From Tissierella praeacuta_A (lineage in GTDB: Bacteria; Bacillota; Clostridia; Tissierellales; Tissierellaceae): a stretch of DNA of 64,000 nucleotides. A program made the position numbers and the translations under genes. How positions within the stretch are numbered: position 1 is the stretch's first letter; every line of letters begins with the position of its first letter. The stretch is taken from assembly GCF_040396155.1 (NCBI RefSeq), contig NZ_JBEBOY010000004.1, forward strand, positions 1 to 64,000, given 5' to 3'. Positions 18,130-26,404 of the stretch are shown here, piece by piece. The notes under the pieces were generated by a model. That model saw only the letters and a program-made list of their open reading frames with translations. It had not been told where the DNA came from and searched no databases.

Positions 18130-19086
18130 CTATTTACGTAGTCTTGGGTCTAATGCATCACGAAGCCCATCGCCTAATACGTTAAAACCAAACATTATTA
18201 AGGAAATAAATATTGCTGGTATAATTATTTGATAGGAATTTCCTACAGCCATACCTGCTAAACCATCATTAGCTAAGGAACCAAGGCTTGATTTTGGTGC
18301 CTGAAATCCAAGACCTAAGAAACCAAGAGTAGCTTCTGCGAATATTGCTCTAGGTATAGTAAGTGTTACGTTTACTAAAATTGGACCCAATGTATTTGGA
18401 ATAATATGTTTTTTCAAAATCCATCCTTTTGCAGCTCCTAAAGATTCGGCAGCTAAGGAATATTCAGATTCTTTTAATTGAAGCACTTGACCTCTAACTA
18501 ATATTGCCATTGGTACCCAGTCAGTAAGAGTCATGGCTAATATTAGGACAAATAGAGAAGTACCAGAACCTTCAGTAGAGAATACAACAGATAAAAGAAT
18601 TACTATAAGGAGATAAGGAATACTATAGACAATTTCCGCAATACGCATCATAATATTATCTACACGTCTTGTGGATATTCCAGAGATTCCTCCATATACT
18701 ACACCGATAATAAAGTCAATAGTAGCAGCAAGTATTCCAATTATTAGAGAATATCTAGCTCCAAACCAAATTCTTGTAAATTGATCTCTTCCCAGTTCAT
18801 CAGTACCAAACCAATGAGTGCTGTTAGGATGTAAATTGATTTTATTATAATCTTGTTCAAAATAGCTAAAACCGTTAATAAGCGGTCCTACAATAGACAT
18901 AAAAATCATAAGTGCTATTATTATAAGGCCTGTCATTGCTAATTTGTTTTGTTTTAATCTACGCCAAACATCGGGCCAATATTTTATACTGGGACGTCTA
19001 ATTTTTTCTGCATTTCTATCCTCGAAGGATGCTGGTTCAAACATATCAGGATTTAAATTTTTATTTAAACTAGTTTGGTTTTCCAT
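18130..19086 (-). CDS. oppC: Oligopeptide ABC transporter permease OppC
   Basis: Membrane subunit (318 aa). It has a long cytoplasmic N-terminus, the OppC hallmark HWFGTDELGRDQFTR before the binding-protein-dependent permease domain, and the EAA coupling loop ESEYSLAAESLGAAKGWIL. It ends with the typical FNVLGDGLRDALDPRLRK. It overlaps oppB by 1 nt. Confidence 0.95.
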   Translation of the reverse strand: MENQTSLNKNLNPDMFEPASFEDRNAEKIRRPSIKYWPDVWRRLKQNKLAMTGLIIIALMIFMSIVGPLINGFSYFEQDYNKINLHPNSTHWFGTDELGRDQFTRIWFGARYSLIIGILAATIDFIIGVVYGGISGISTRRVDNIMMRIAEIVYSIPYLLIVILLSVVFSTEGSGTSLFVLILAMTLTDWVPMAILVRGQVLQLKESEYSLAAESLGAAKGWILKKHIIPNTLGPILVNVTLTIPRAIFAEATLGFLGLGFQAPKSSLGSLANDGLAGMAVGNSYQIIIPAIFISLIMFGFNVLGDGLRDALDPRLRK

Positions 19087-20015
19087 TAACGTCCCTCCTT
19101 AGTAAGTTGAATACGGGGGTCAATAAACATATACGCCACATCAACTAATAATAGTAAAACTATTAATATAATAGAATAAAAAATCGTAGTTCCCATTATA
19201 AGGGTATAATCTCTGTTGTTAATAGATTGAACAAAGAATTTTCCAAGTCCAGGAATACCAAATATTTTTTCAATAACAAAACTACCAACTAGAAGATTGG
19301 AAATTAAAGTTCCGAGAACAGATATTATAGGAAGTACAGCATTTCTTACAGCATGCTTTATAATAACAGCAGCTTTAGAAATTCCTTTGGATTTAGCAGT
19401 TTTAATATAATCTTGTCCTAAAACTTCTAGCATACTGGAACGCATAAGCCTTGCCATATAAGCTAAAGGCATTAATGACAATGCTAAAGCTGGAAGTAAT
19501 GTATGTTTAAATTCACCCCATCCACCAATAGGAAGCCAAGATATATTTTTGGCAATAAACTGGATTAGGATGGTACCCATTATAAAGCTTGGAACAGAAA
19601 TACCTATAATTGCAATGACCATGGAAATATAATCGGGGACCTTATTTTGGTATAATGCTGCCAAAGCTCCTAAAGCTGGACCAAAAATTAAAGCAATAAT
19701 TAAGGCTTCTGCTCCTAAATAAGCTGATACAGGAAATCCACGTCTTATCATATCGTTTACAGTTTCTGTCTTAGATTTCATGGATTCTCCGAAATTTCCT
19801 TTTAAAAGATTTTTCAAATATATTACATATTGTTCTGATTTTGGTTTATCTAGTCCATACTTCTTTAGAAGATTTTCATAAACTGCTGCTGGCATTTTAC
19901 CTTCTTTTCTAAAGGGATTGCCAGGGATAGAATGCATTAGAAAAAATGTAATAGTTATAATAGCCCAAAGAGTAATAACTGACATAATTAGTCGTTTAAA
20001 AAGATACTTTTTCAT
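19086..20015 (-). CDS. oppB: Oligopeptide ABC transporter permease OppB
   Basis: Membrane subunit (309 aa), with six helices predicted from hydrophobicity. Diagnostic segments are the N-terminal FFLMHSIPGNPF, the EAA loop MLEVLGQDYIKTAKSKGISK and the C-terminal FVQSINNRDYTLIMG and DVAYMFIDPRIQ. It is separated from oppA by a hairpin-containing gap, and a GGAGGGGG ribosome site precedes the start. Confidence 0.95.
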   Translation of the reverse strand: MKKYLFKRLIMSVITLWAIITITFFLMHSIPGNPFRKEGKMPAAVYENLLKKYGLDKPKSEQYVIYLKNLLKGNFGESMKSKTETVNDMIRRGFPVSAYLGAEALIIALIFGPALGALAALYQNKVPDYISMVIAIIGISVPSFIMGTILIQFIAKNISWLPIGGWGEFKHTLLPALALSLMPLAYMARLMRSSMLEVLGQDYIKTAKSKGISKAAVIIKHAVRNAVLPIISVLGTLISNLLVGSFVIEKIFGIPGLGKFFVQSINNRDYTLIMGTTIFYSIILIVLLLLVDVAYMFIDPRIQLTKEGR

Positions 20016-20045
20016 CTTCCCCCTCCTTTGATGTTTAAAATATTT

Positions 20046-20064
20046 GGGTGAGCAAAGCTCACCC
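20046..20064 (-). other. Intercistronic hairpin between oppA and oppB
   Basis: Perfect stem GGGTGAGC / GCTCACCC with a 3-nt loop, located just after the oppA stop on the transcribed strand. No T-run follows in that direction. It probably stabilises the oppA message or partly terminates it, so that the binding protein exceeds the permeases; the first peptide importer has a similar hairpin at 3657-3692. Confidence 0.6.
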
Positions 20065-20073
20065 TATATATAT

Positions 20074-21738
20074 CTATTTATTCATATCTGCATAGGTCAA
20101 CTTTGGATAGTTAACTAATGGCTTATATACACCTGTTACATATGGTTTTTGAGCATAAGGTTGAGTATAGAAATAAACAGGTACTACAGGCATATCTTCC
20201 ATAACCATTTTTTCAGCTTTTCTCATAGCGTCAAAACGTTCTTTAGCATCTGGACTAGTTTTAGCTATATTTACTAATTTGTCGTATTCAGGATTATTAT
20301 ATTTTGAATCATTGAAGCTAGATTCACTATGCCATAATTCTATGAAGGTAATAGGATCCATATAGTCTCCAATCCAACCTGCACGTGAAATATGATAATC
20401 TCCAGCTTTTTCCCTATCTAGTTTAACTTGGAAATCTACATTTTCAAGTTGAACTTCAATGCCTAAATTAACTCTCCACATTTCTTGTACAGCTTGAGCT
20501 ATTTTCTTATGGGATTCCAAAGTATTATATAGAATAACAAAGTTCTTAAAGTCTTCAGGTTTCATACCTTCTTCAGCTAGACCTTCAGCAAATAGTTTTT
20601 TACCTTCTTCAAGGTTGAATTCTACTAATTTACCAACATTGTCACGATATTCTTTACCATTTTCATCAGGCAGACCAAATGGAACTACACCTTCTGCAGC
20701 AATTTGTCCACCTTGAGCAATTTTATCGACTATAGTTTGACGGTCTAATGTCATTGCTAATCCTTTTCTAACTTTAGGATTGTTAAATGGTTTAACTTTT
20801 GAGTTTAAGTTATAGTAATAAGTACCAACTTCCGCACCAATAACTAATTCTGGATTGTTATTAGCTTTCATTTGTGCAACTACAGCTTGTGGCAATGGAG
20901 ATAAGAAATCATAATCTCCGCCTTCATATTTTTGCCATGCAGTGTTTTCATCATCAATAATATCAAAATCAACTCCATCAAGTTTAATACTAGCTTTATC
21001 GTAATAATTATCATTCTTTCTAATCTTAATGCTAGCATTATGTTCCCATTCAATTAAAGTAAATGGTCCGTTAGATACATGGGTTTTAGCATCTTTTGCC
21101 CAATTAGGATCTGCTTCTGCAACTTTCTTATTAACAGGATATAAAGTGTAGAATGCAGTTAACTCTAAAAAGTATGCAGTAGGTGCTTCTAATGTTACTT
21201 CAAGAGTTTTTTCATCTAAAGCTTTAACAGCTACATCATCAACGCTTCCTTCACCAGTGTTATATGCTTCACCGCCTTTGATATAATATAGTTGATGAGC
21301 ATAGTCTGATGCCATGTCTGGATCTAATGCTCTTTTCCACGCAAATACAAAGTCTTCTGCTACGACTGGATCACCATTTGACCATTTAATATCATCACGT
21401 AAAGTAAAAGTATATGTCAAATTATCATCTGATACTTTATAATCTTTTGCCATACCCGGAACAACTTTTAGATCTGGGTCAACTTTCATAAGACCTTCGA
21501 AAATATGATCTAGAACCCAAGACTCATGAGTTCCTTGTGCTAGTGCAGGGTCTAAAGATCCTGGCTCACTAGAGTTATTTGTCTTTAAAATCTTTTCTCC
21601 AGCAGGTGTAGACTCTGGTGTATCGGTTGTTGCTGGTGTATCAGTTGATGCATTGTCTCCACCCTTTGGAACACAGCCAGTAAAGATAATAGCTGTAATA
21701 AGTAACAAGCTTACTAACATTAAAAGCTTCTTGTTCAT
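20074..21738 (-). CDS. oppA: Oligopeptide-binding lipoprotein OppA
   Basis: Family-5 solute-binding lipoprotein (554 aa), first gene of oppABCDF. The signal peptide ends with lipobox FTG-C (IIFTGCVPKG), followed by a Thr/Pro-rich linker (TDTPATTDTPESTPAG). The body is a close OppA type: SEPGSLDPALAQGTHESWV, DIKWSNGDPVVAEDFVFAWKRALDP and GDYHISRAGWIGDYMDP are typical. An AAAGGGGG ribosome site precedes the ATG. It should bind oligopeptides outside the membrane. Confidence 0.94.
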   Translation of the reverse strand: MNKKLLMLVSLLLITAIIFTGCVPKGGDNASTDTPATTDTPESTPAGEKILKTNNSSEPGSLDPALAQGTHESWVLDHIFEGLMKVDPDLKVVPGMAKDYKVSDDNLTYTFTLRDDIKWSNGDPVVAEDFVFAWKRALDPDMASDYAHQLYYIKGGEAYNTGEGSVDDVAVKALDEKTLEVTLEAPTAYFLELTAFYTLYPVNKKVAEADPNWAKDAKTHVSNGPFTLIEWEHNASIKIRKNDNYYDKASIKLDGVDFDIIDDENTAWQKYEGGDYDFLSPLPQAVVAQMKANNNPELVIGAEVGTYYYNLNSKVKPFNNPKVRKGLAMTLDRQTIVDKIAQGGQIAAEGVVPFGLPDENGKEYRDNVGKLVEFNLEEGKKLFAEGLAEEGMKPEDFKNFVILYNTLESHKKIAQAVQEMWRVNLGIEVQLENVDFQVKLDREKAGDYHISRAGWIGDYMDPITFIELWHSESSFNDSKYNNPEYDKLVNIAKTSPDAKERFDAMRKAEKMVMEDMPVVPVYFYTQPYAQKPYVTGVYKPLVNYPKLTYADMNK

Positions 21739-22101
21739 ATAAATAATCCCCCTTTTTTAATATTATGAAAATTAAAATTGTTTAAATAAGTTTACCACTT
21801 TTTCGTGCTAAATTCAATAGAAACATTTTAACAAGGTAGCTAAATAATGTGATCGCGCAGTTATGTAGATATAATTATCTTAGAATTAGTATATTTATTT
21901 CTTAAAAAATTAGAACGTTATCTAGAAACTTTATAAAATATAAGATAGGCTGCATATGGGGATATTTGGAAGTTATGTAGGTCATATATGGCACTTTCTT
22001 AATATTTATGTTAGAATAGGCTGTAGGAAATTCCAGTGGATTTCAGCTTTATATGTCTAATACTTATGCCTAAACAATTCTACTTGAGAGGAGAGATATA
22101 T
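21739..22101. other. Divergent intergenic region between oppA (-) and a regulator gene (+)
   Basis: The 363-bp gap must hold the oppA promoter and the regulator promoter. No near-consensus sigma-A site with good spacing is obvious on either strand, and no gene is seen. The region is AT-rich with a short GC-containing patch (GATCGCGCAG near 21851). The GTG-initiated 22-residue extension of the regulator frame at 22036 has no ribosome site and was not used. Confidence 0.4.
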
Positions 22102-23382
22102 ATGAGAATTGCTATAATGGGTGCTTCGGATTCAGTTGAAAAGATACATAAAGTTCTCTCCCTAGAGAATAAAGATATAGAGTTTATTAAATACACAGAG
22201 GATGAGATAAAAAAACTTATTGATATAGCTAAAAGCATAGATGCTAGAATAGATGGTATATTTTTAACTGGTATAGGGGTTTATTCTGAAATTTCTTCGA
22301 AAATAAGATTTGAGCAGCCTGTTGTATATACAGAAAGAGGGATTATTGGTATTATTAAAGCTCTATGTGAATTTCGTATGGACTGGAAAGATATTAAAGA
22401 CACGAGGATTGCTTTAGACATAATACAAGAAAAAGATTTACTTGATGTATTTAATGAATTTAATATTGATGTTAAAAGCTATGATATTCAGAAGTATTTA
22501 CCTTCTAAAAGCGAAGAAGATTATTTGAAATATTATCTAAAAAAATATGAAGATAAACAAATTGATTGTATTTTTACATCTTTTGGATATATATATAATT
22601 ATTTGAAACGTCATAATATTCCAGTATATAGGATACAAGCAACAAATATAGATATTAAAAGTCGATTTGATGAGTTAAAGAATAGTATTAGATTGAAAAA
22701 CATTCATGAACGTGTAATTCAGATACAGGTCATTCAAATAATAGAAGGAGATCCTGAAGTTTATAATAGTGTAGATGGACAGCTCCAATTAGAGGAAGAA
22801 ATCTTAATGTATTCTAAAGAAATAGAAGGCATGATGCAGGCCATTAGTCCAAATGAATACCTTATTATATCTAATAAAGGGGCATCTCTAAGCTTAGAAA
22901 ACATAAATTCTTTATATAGGATAATAAATAATTGCAAATCAAATAATATTATAATAGGTGTAGGCATAGGTGAGGGAGCAACAATCTATCAGTCTGAAAT
23001 GAATGCAAGAAATGCCTTAAGAAAAAGTACCTCTGAGAAACAAGGAAATATTTATTTTTATGATGGGGAAAATGTAGTGGGGCCTATTATGAGGAAAAGT
23101 CAAATTAAATATAAGAATCTAGCCAATAAAAAAACTCTGCAGCTATCTAAGGAAATTGGAATTAGTTACCAATATATTGAAAAAATCAATGCTGTAATAA
23201 ATAAACTAGGGAGAGATGAGTTTACAAGTCAGGAACTATCGGAGATTCTATCTATAAGTGAACGTAGTGCTAATCGTATCTTAAAAAGCATTATAGATAA
23301 TGGTTATGGAGAAGAATCTAGTCTAGAAAATTCATTAGGTGCAGGTAGACCACGCCGTAAAATTAAGATTAAATTAAAATAA
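22102..23382 (+). CDS. Putative transcriptional regulator with sensor-like, cyclase-fold-like and C-terminal HTH regions
   Basis: A 426-aa protein I do not recognise as a named family. The N-terminal half (MRIAIMGASDSVEKIHKV..., TERGIIGIIKALCEF) looks like an alternating alpha/beta sensor domain. The middle (YLIISNKGASLSLENINSL, GVGIGEGATIYQSEMNARNAL) resembles the degenerate GGDEF/cyclase-like fold seen in CdaR/PucR-type regulators. The C-terminus carries a helix-turn-helix (TSQELSEILSISERSANRIL) and a basic tail GRPRRKIKIKLK. The start is placed at 22102 after GAGAGGAGAG. It lies between the divergent opp operon and the peptidase/membrane-protein cluster, so it may control either or both. 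Confidence 0.6.
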   Translation: MRIAIMGASDSVEKIHKVLSLENKDIEFIKYTEDEIKKLIDIAKSIDARIDGIFLTGIGVYSEISSKIRFEQPVVYTERGIIGIIKALCEFRMDWKDIKDTRIALDIIQEKDLLDVFNEFNIDVKSYDIQKYLPSKSEEDYLKYYLKKYEDKQIDCIFTSFGYIYNYLKRHNIPVYRIQATNIDIKSRFDELKNSIRLKNIHERVIQIQVIQIIEGDPEVYNSVDGQLQLEEEILMYSKEIEGMMQAISPNEYLIISNKGASLSLENINSLYRIINNCKSNNIIIGVGIGEGATIYQSEMNARNALRKSTSEKQGNIYFYDGENVVGPIMRKSQIKYKNLANKKTLQLSKEIGISYQYIEKINAVINKLGRDEFTSQELSEILSISERSANRILKSIIDNGYGEESSLENSLGAGRPRRKIKIKLK

Positions 23383-23398
23383 AACTAATAATTTAAAG

Positions 23399-23432
23399 AA
23401 AACCTTAATTATTTTAATGATTAGGGTTTTTT
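23399..23432 (+). terminator. Terminator after the regulator gene
   Basis: Stem AAAACCTTAAT (23399-23409) with ATTAGGGTTTT (23420-23430), one T-G pair, ending in a six-T run. It separates the regulator from the downstream promoter at 23454. Confidence 0.75.
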
Positions 23433-23453
23433 ATAATAACAAATAAAGGATTA

Positions 23454-23482
23454 TTGACAATTATAAAAAGATATAATATAAT
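23454..23482 (+). promoter_or_regulatory. Perfect-consensus sigma-A promoter
   Basis: TTGACA (23454-23459), exactly 17 nt, TATAAT (23477-23482). The start would be near 23489, giving an unusually long leader of about 350 nt before the DUF5058-like gene. The leader is AT-rich with no gene or known riboswitch that I can recognise; a second weak -10 (TATAAT near 23793) is possible. Confidence 0.8.
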
Positions 23483-23488
23483 TTAGGC

Positions 23489-23533
23489 AATTAAGGACAT
23501 ATTTGGGACAGAATTAAGGACGTATTTAAGACA
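23489..23533 (+). repeat. Tandem 22-bp direct repeat at the transcription start, possible operator
   Basis: Two copies, 23489-23510 and 23512-23533, share 19 of 22 bases (core AATTAAGGAC-TATTT--GACA) with a 23-bp period, close to two helical turns. They begin right at the predicted +1 of the consensus promoter. A repressor or roadblock site for the regulator encoded upstream is the simplest reading (inference). Confidence 0.6.
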
Positions 23534-23842
23534 AGAAAAAAGTAGTTATCACCAGATTTTACCATTAGTTTATATTTTATAGAATACTTATATAAAACAT
23601 TTAAATTTTCAAATCTAAATTTTAAATATTATAAAAGGAAGTGATAAGACATTTAATATCAATAAGTTAAGATTTAATTAAACATTATACTAGTAATTAT
23701 AAGTAATTTTAAGAGGATATGGTAAATTATGAGAATTTGGCTATAATAATTTGAAGTATTTAAATGTTTAAAATGGTATTTCTAAAATTAAGATATAATT
23801 AGATTAATTAATTCTATGATTAATGAAAGGTGGAAGTAAAAG

Positions 23843-24550
23843 ATGGAGACAAATCATTTATATTATGCAAACCATCCTGTTATGTGGATTGTATCAGCAA
23901 TTGGTATAGCTACTATACTAATTCAATCTATATTAATAACTAGAAAATCAGTTAAAGCTGGTTTAGATATGGGAATGGATTATTCTAGAATAAAAAAAGG
24001 TATAAAAACAAGTGCTATTGGGAGTGTAGGACCAGCATTAGGTGTTGTTGGAAGTTTATTGGCTTTATTAGTTACTATGGGTTCCCCAGTATCAGCATTT
24101 AGATTAAGTATAATCGGAGGTTCTAACTTTGAGGCAATGGCAGCTAACTTTGGAGCTCAAGCTTTAGGTTCTGAACTTTCTACTAATATGACTCCTGTTG
24201 TATTTGCAAATGCTTTATGGACAATGGCATTAGGTTCAATTGGATGGATAGTATTCGTATTTTTATTTGGACATAGAATGGACAAAGTAAATAATTTATT
24301 AACAAGCGGAAGAAAAGCATTATTACCAGCTGTTAGTATAGGTGCTATGCTTGGATCTTTTGCATATTTTAATATCGGTAATTATCTAAAAGTTAGAACA
24401 AATCCTGATATAACAATTTCAGCAATTTCAGGTCTAATTATTATGATAATTTGTATGAAATTAGGAGAAAAGAAATTTGCTTGGTTAAAAGAATGGGCTC
24501 TAACAATTGCAATGTTTGGAGGAGCAATTATCGGAACTTTAACATTTTAG
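23843..24550 (+). CDS. DUF5058-like integral membrane protein
   Basis: A 235-aa protein with about six hydrophobic helices (near residues 13-33, 56-80, 118-142, 160-178, 190-207 and 216-235). Sequence style and length match the DUF5058 membrane family as I recall it; function unknown. The segment P82-V-S-A-F...G93...N102 aligns with a like-spaced motif in the next protein (P65-I-S-Y-F...G76...N85). GAAAGGTGG precedes the ATG. It forms an operon with the next membrane protein and two M20 peptidases, suggesting transport of a peptide or peptidase product (inference). Confidence 0.7.
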   Translation: METNHLYYANHPVMWIVSAIGIATILIQSILITRKSVKAGLDMGMDYSRIKKGIKTSAIGSVGPALGVVGSLLALLVTMGSPVSAFRLSIIGGSNFEAMAANFGAQALGSELSTNMTPVVFANALWTMALGSIGWIVFVFLFGHRMDKVNNLLTSGRKALLPAVSIGAMLGSFAYFNIGNYLKVRTNPDITISAISGLIIMIICMKLGEKKFAWLKEWALTIAMFGGAIIGTLTF

Positions 24551-24570
24551 AGTATAGGAGGACTATGTAG

Positions 24571-25239
24571 ATGAACGTTTATGAAGAATATACTAAAGAT
24601 ATTACAAAGATTGGTAGATTTACCATGCTTCTTGGCCTTGTTGTAAGTTTCCTTCCTCCAGCAGTTATGACTTGGGGATTTGGATTCAATCCAGGATTAG
24701 GAGCAATTATAGCTGGGGCAATTTCTCAGATATCAGTTTCAGGAGCTTTTTATTTCAGTGAGCCTATTAGTTATTTCCCTATAGTTGGTAGAGCTGGATT
24801 ATATATGGGCTTTTTATCAGGTAACTTAGTAAATATGAGAATACCAGCAGCAGTATCAGCATTAGAAGGTTCAGGTTATAAGTCTGGTACTGATGAAGGA
24901 GCAATTATGGGAACTATAGGAATTGGAGTTTCTATATGGGTTGGAATCGTATTTTTATTATTAGCTGTATTTGCTGGGCAAACTGTTTTAGCTGCATTGC
25001 CTGAATCATTTATGAGAATGTTATCACTTATTATACCTGCATTATTTGGTGGAGTTTTCGCTCAATTTGCAATAAAATCACCAAAGACTGGTATATTTGC
25101 ACTTGCAGTTGCTTTTATAATGACAAAGGTTGTATCTTTCATTCCAGGTCAACCATCATTTATCGTTACTTTAGTAGCAGTATTCTCAACAATTGCATTT
25201 GCTAAGAAACAATTAAGTAAAGAAATAGATAATAAATAA
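24571..25239 (+). CDS. Integral membrane protein, partner of the DUF5058-like protein
   Basis: A 222-aa protein with five or six hydrophobic helices and a conserved-looking polar core (SEPISYFPIVGRAGLYMG, residues 63-80, and GTDEGAIMGTIGIGVSIW). I do not recognise a named family. It starts 20 nt after the DUF5058-like gene behind TAGGAGGAC. The shared P-x-S-x-F-(6)-G-(8)-N spacing with its neighbour suggests that the two are distantly related subunits of one transporter (inference). Peptidase genes follow. Confidence 0.65.
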   Translation: MNVYEEYTKDITKIGRFTMLLGLVVSFLPPAVMTWGFGFNPGLGAIIAGAISQISVSGAFYFSEPISYFPIVGRAGLYMGFLSGNLVNMRIPAAVSALEGSGYKSGTDEGAIMGTIGIGVSIWVGIVFLLLAVFAGQTVLAALPESFMRMLSLIIPALFGGVFAQFAIKSPKTGIFALAVAFIMTKVVSFIPGQPSFIVTLVAVFSTIAFAKKQLSKEIDNK

Positions 25240-25279
25240 ATTTAAGTAAGTTACAAATAAATATTAGGAGGCCATAGTT

Positions 25280-26404
25280 TTGAATAAGGAAAGATTGTTA
25301 GAAAACCTAGTTGAAATGTTAAAGATTCATTCACCTTCAAAAAAAGAAGGAGAGTATGCAAAATATCTCGTTAATCTATTAGAAAAAATGGGTGCTTCAA
25401 TATACTTGGATGAAGGATATTTACAATATGGTGGAGATTCACCTTCAATCATAGCTAAGTTTCCTGGGGATGTAGAAGGAGAAGGCGTTACACTTGCTGC
25501 TCATATGGATGTAATAGAGCCTAATTTAAATGTAGAACCAATAATAGAAAGTAATATTATTAAAACTAATGGAACTACTACATTAGGTGGAGATGACAAA
25601 GGCGGAATAGCAAGTATTGTAGAAGTTTTGAGAACTATTAAGGAAGAAAAGATATCACATAAAGACATTTATGTTGTTTTGACACCTTGTGAAGAAATAG
25701 GTATGCTTGGTGCAAAACATTTTAATTGGGAAAAGGTTCCTAAAGACATGATGCCTTCAAAAAATATGATAGTTGTAGATAATGCTGGAGCTGCTGGAAT
25801 TATAGCACATTCAGCTCCAAGTAAATATGATATTGAATTTAGTTTTCAAGGTAGGAAAGCTCATGCTGGAATAGAGCCTGAAAAAGGTATAAATTCTATT
25901 ACTATAGCTTGTAATGTTTTATCACGTATGAATATAGGTAGAATAGATGTTTTAACAACATCTAATATTTCTATGATAAATTCAGAATTCCCATCAAATG
26001 TAGTTCCGGATATGTGTAAGTTTAGCGGAGAAGTAAGAAGTCATTCTGAAGAAAGAATTTTAGAAGTTATTGAATCCTATAAAAAAATATGTGATGAATC
26101 CGTTGAAACACTAGGCGGAACATATACTCTAGATTATAAATGTGATTATCCAGTATTGAAACCAAAGGATGATTTAAGCTTTGCAAAAGAATTTGCTAAA
26201 GTATATGAAGAGATTAATGTTCCCGCTGAGCTTAAGGTAATAGGTGGAGGTTCAGATAGTAATATATTTGCTAAGCAAGGATTTAACTCAATTATTATTG
26301 GAGTAGGAATGTATAAGGTGCATACTGTTGAAGAGTATTTAGAAATTGAAGACTTATTTAAGACAACAGAGGCAATTATTAGATATATAAAGAGAGATGA
26401 ATAG
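25280..26404 (+). CDS. M20-family metallopeptidase, tripeptide aminopeptidase (PepT)-like
   Basis: A 374-aa cytoplasmic di-zinc peptidase. Metal-site motifs are visible in order: AAHMDV, GGDDKGG, CEEIGMLGA, VVDNAG and a final His in KVHTVEEY. A dimerisation domain with FSFQGRKAHAGIEPEKG separates the two halves, as in PepT. It starts with TTG behind TTAGGAGG at 9-nt spacing. It would release amino acids from small peptides brought in by the adjacent Opp importer or the membrane pair. It overlaps the next M20 gene by 8 nt. Confidence 0.85.
   Translation: MNKERLLENLVEMLKIHSPSKKEGEYAKYLVNLLEKMGASIYLDEGYLQYGGDSPSIIAKFPGDVEGEGVTLAAHMDVIEPNLNVEPIIESNIIKTNGTTTLGGDDKGGIASIVEVLRTIKEEKISHKDIYVVLTPCEEIGMLGAKHFNWEKVPKDMMPSKNMIVVDNAGAAGIIAHSAPSKYDIEFSFQGRKAHAGIEPEKGINSITIACNVLSRMNIGRIDVLTTSNISMINSEFPSNVVPDMCKFSGEVRSHSEERILEVIESYKKICDESVETLGGTYTLDYKCDYPVLKPKDDLSFAKEFAKVYEEINVPAELKVIGGGSDSNIFAKQGFNSIIIGVGMYKVHTVEEYLEIEDLFKTTEAIIRYIKRDE

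Noticed and set aside
17834..18232. 132-codon + strand frame over oppD/oppC
   Set aside because: It runs antisense across two well-defined transporter genes and their junction.
23489..23533. Tandem repeats as a CRISPR array
   Set aside because: There are only two copies with a 1-nt gap and no spacers or cas genes; placement at a promoter fits an operator.
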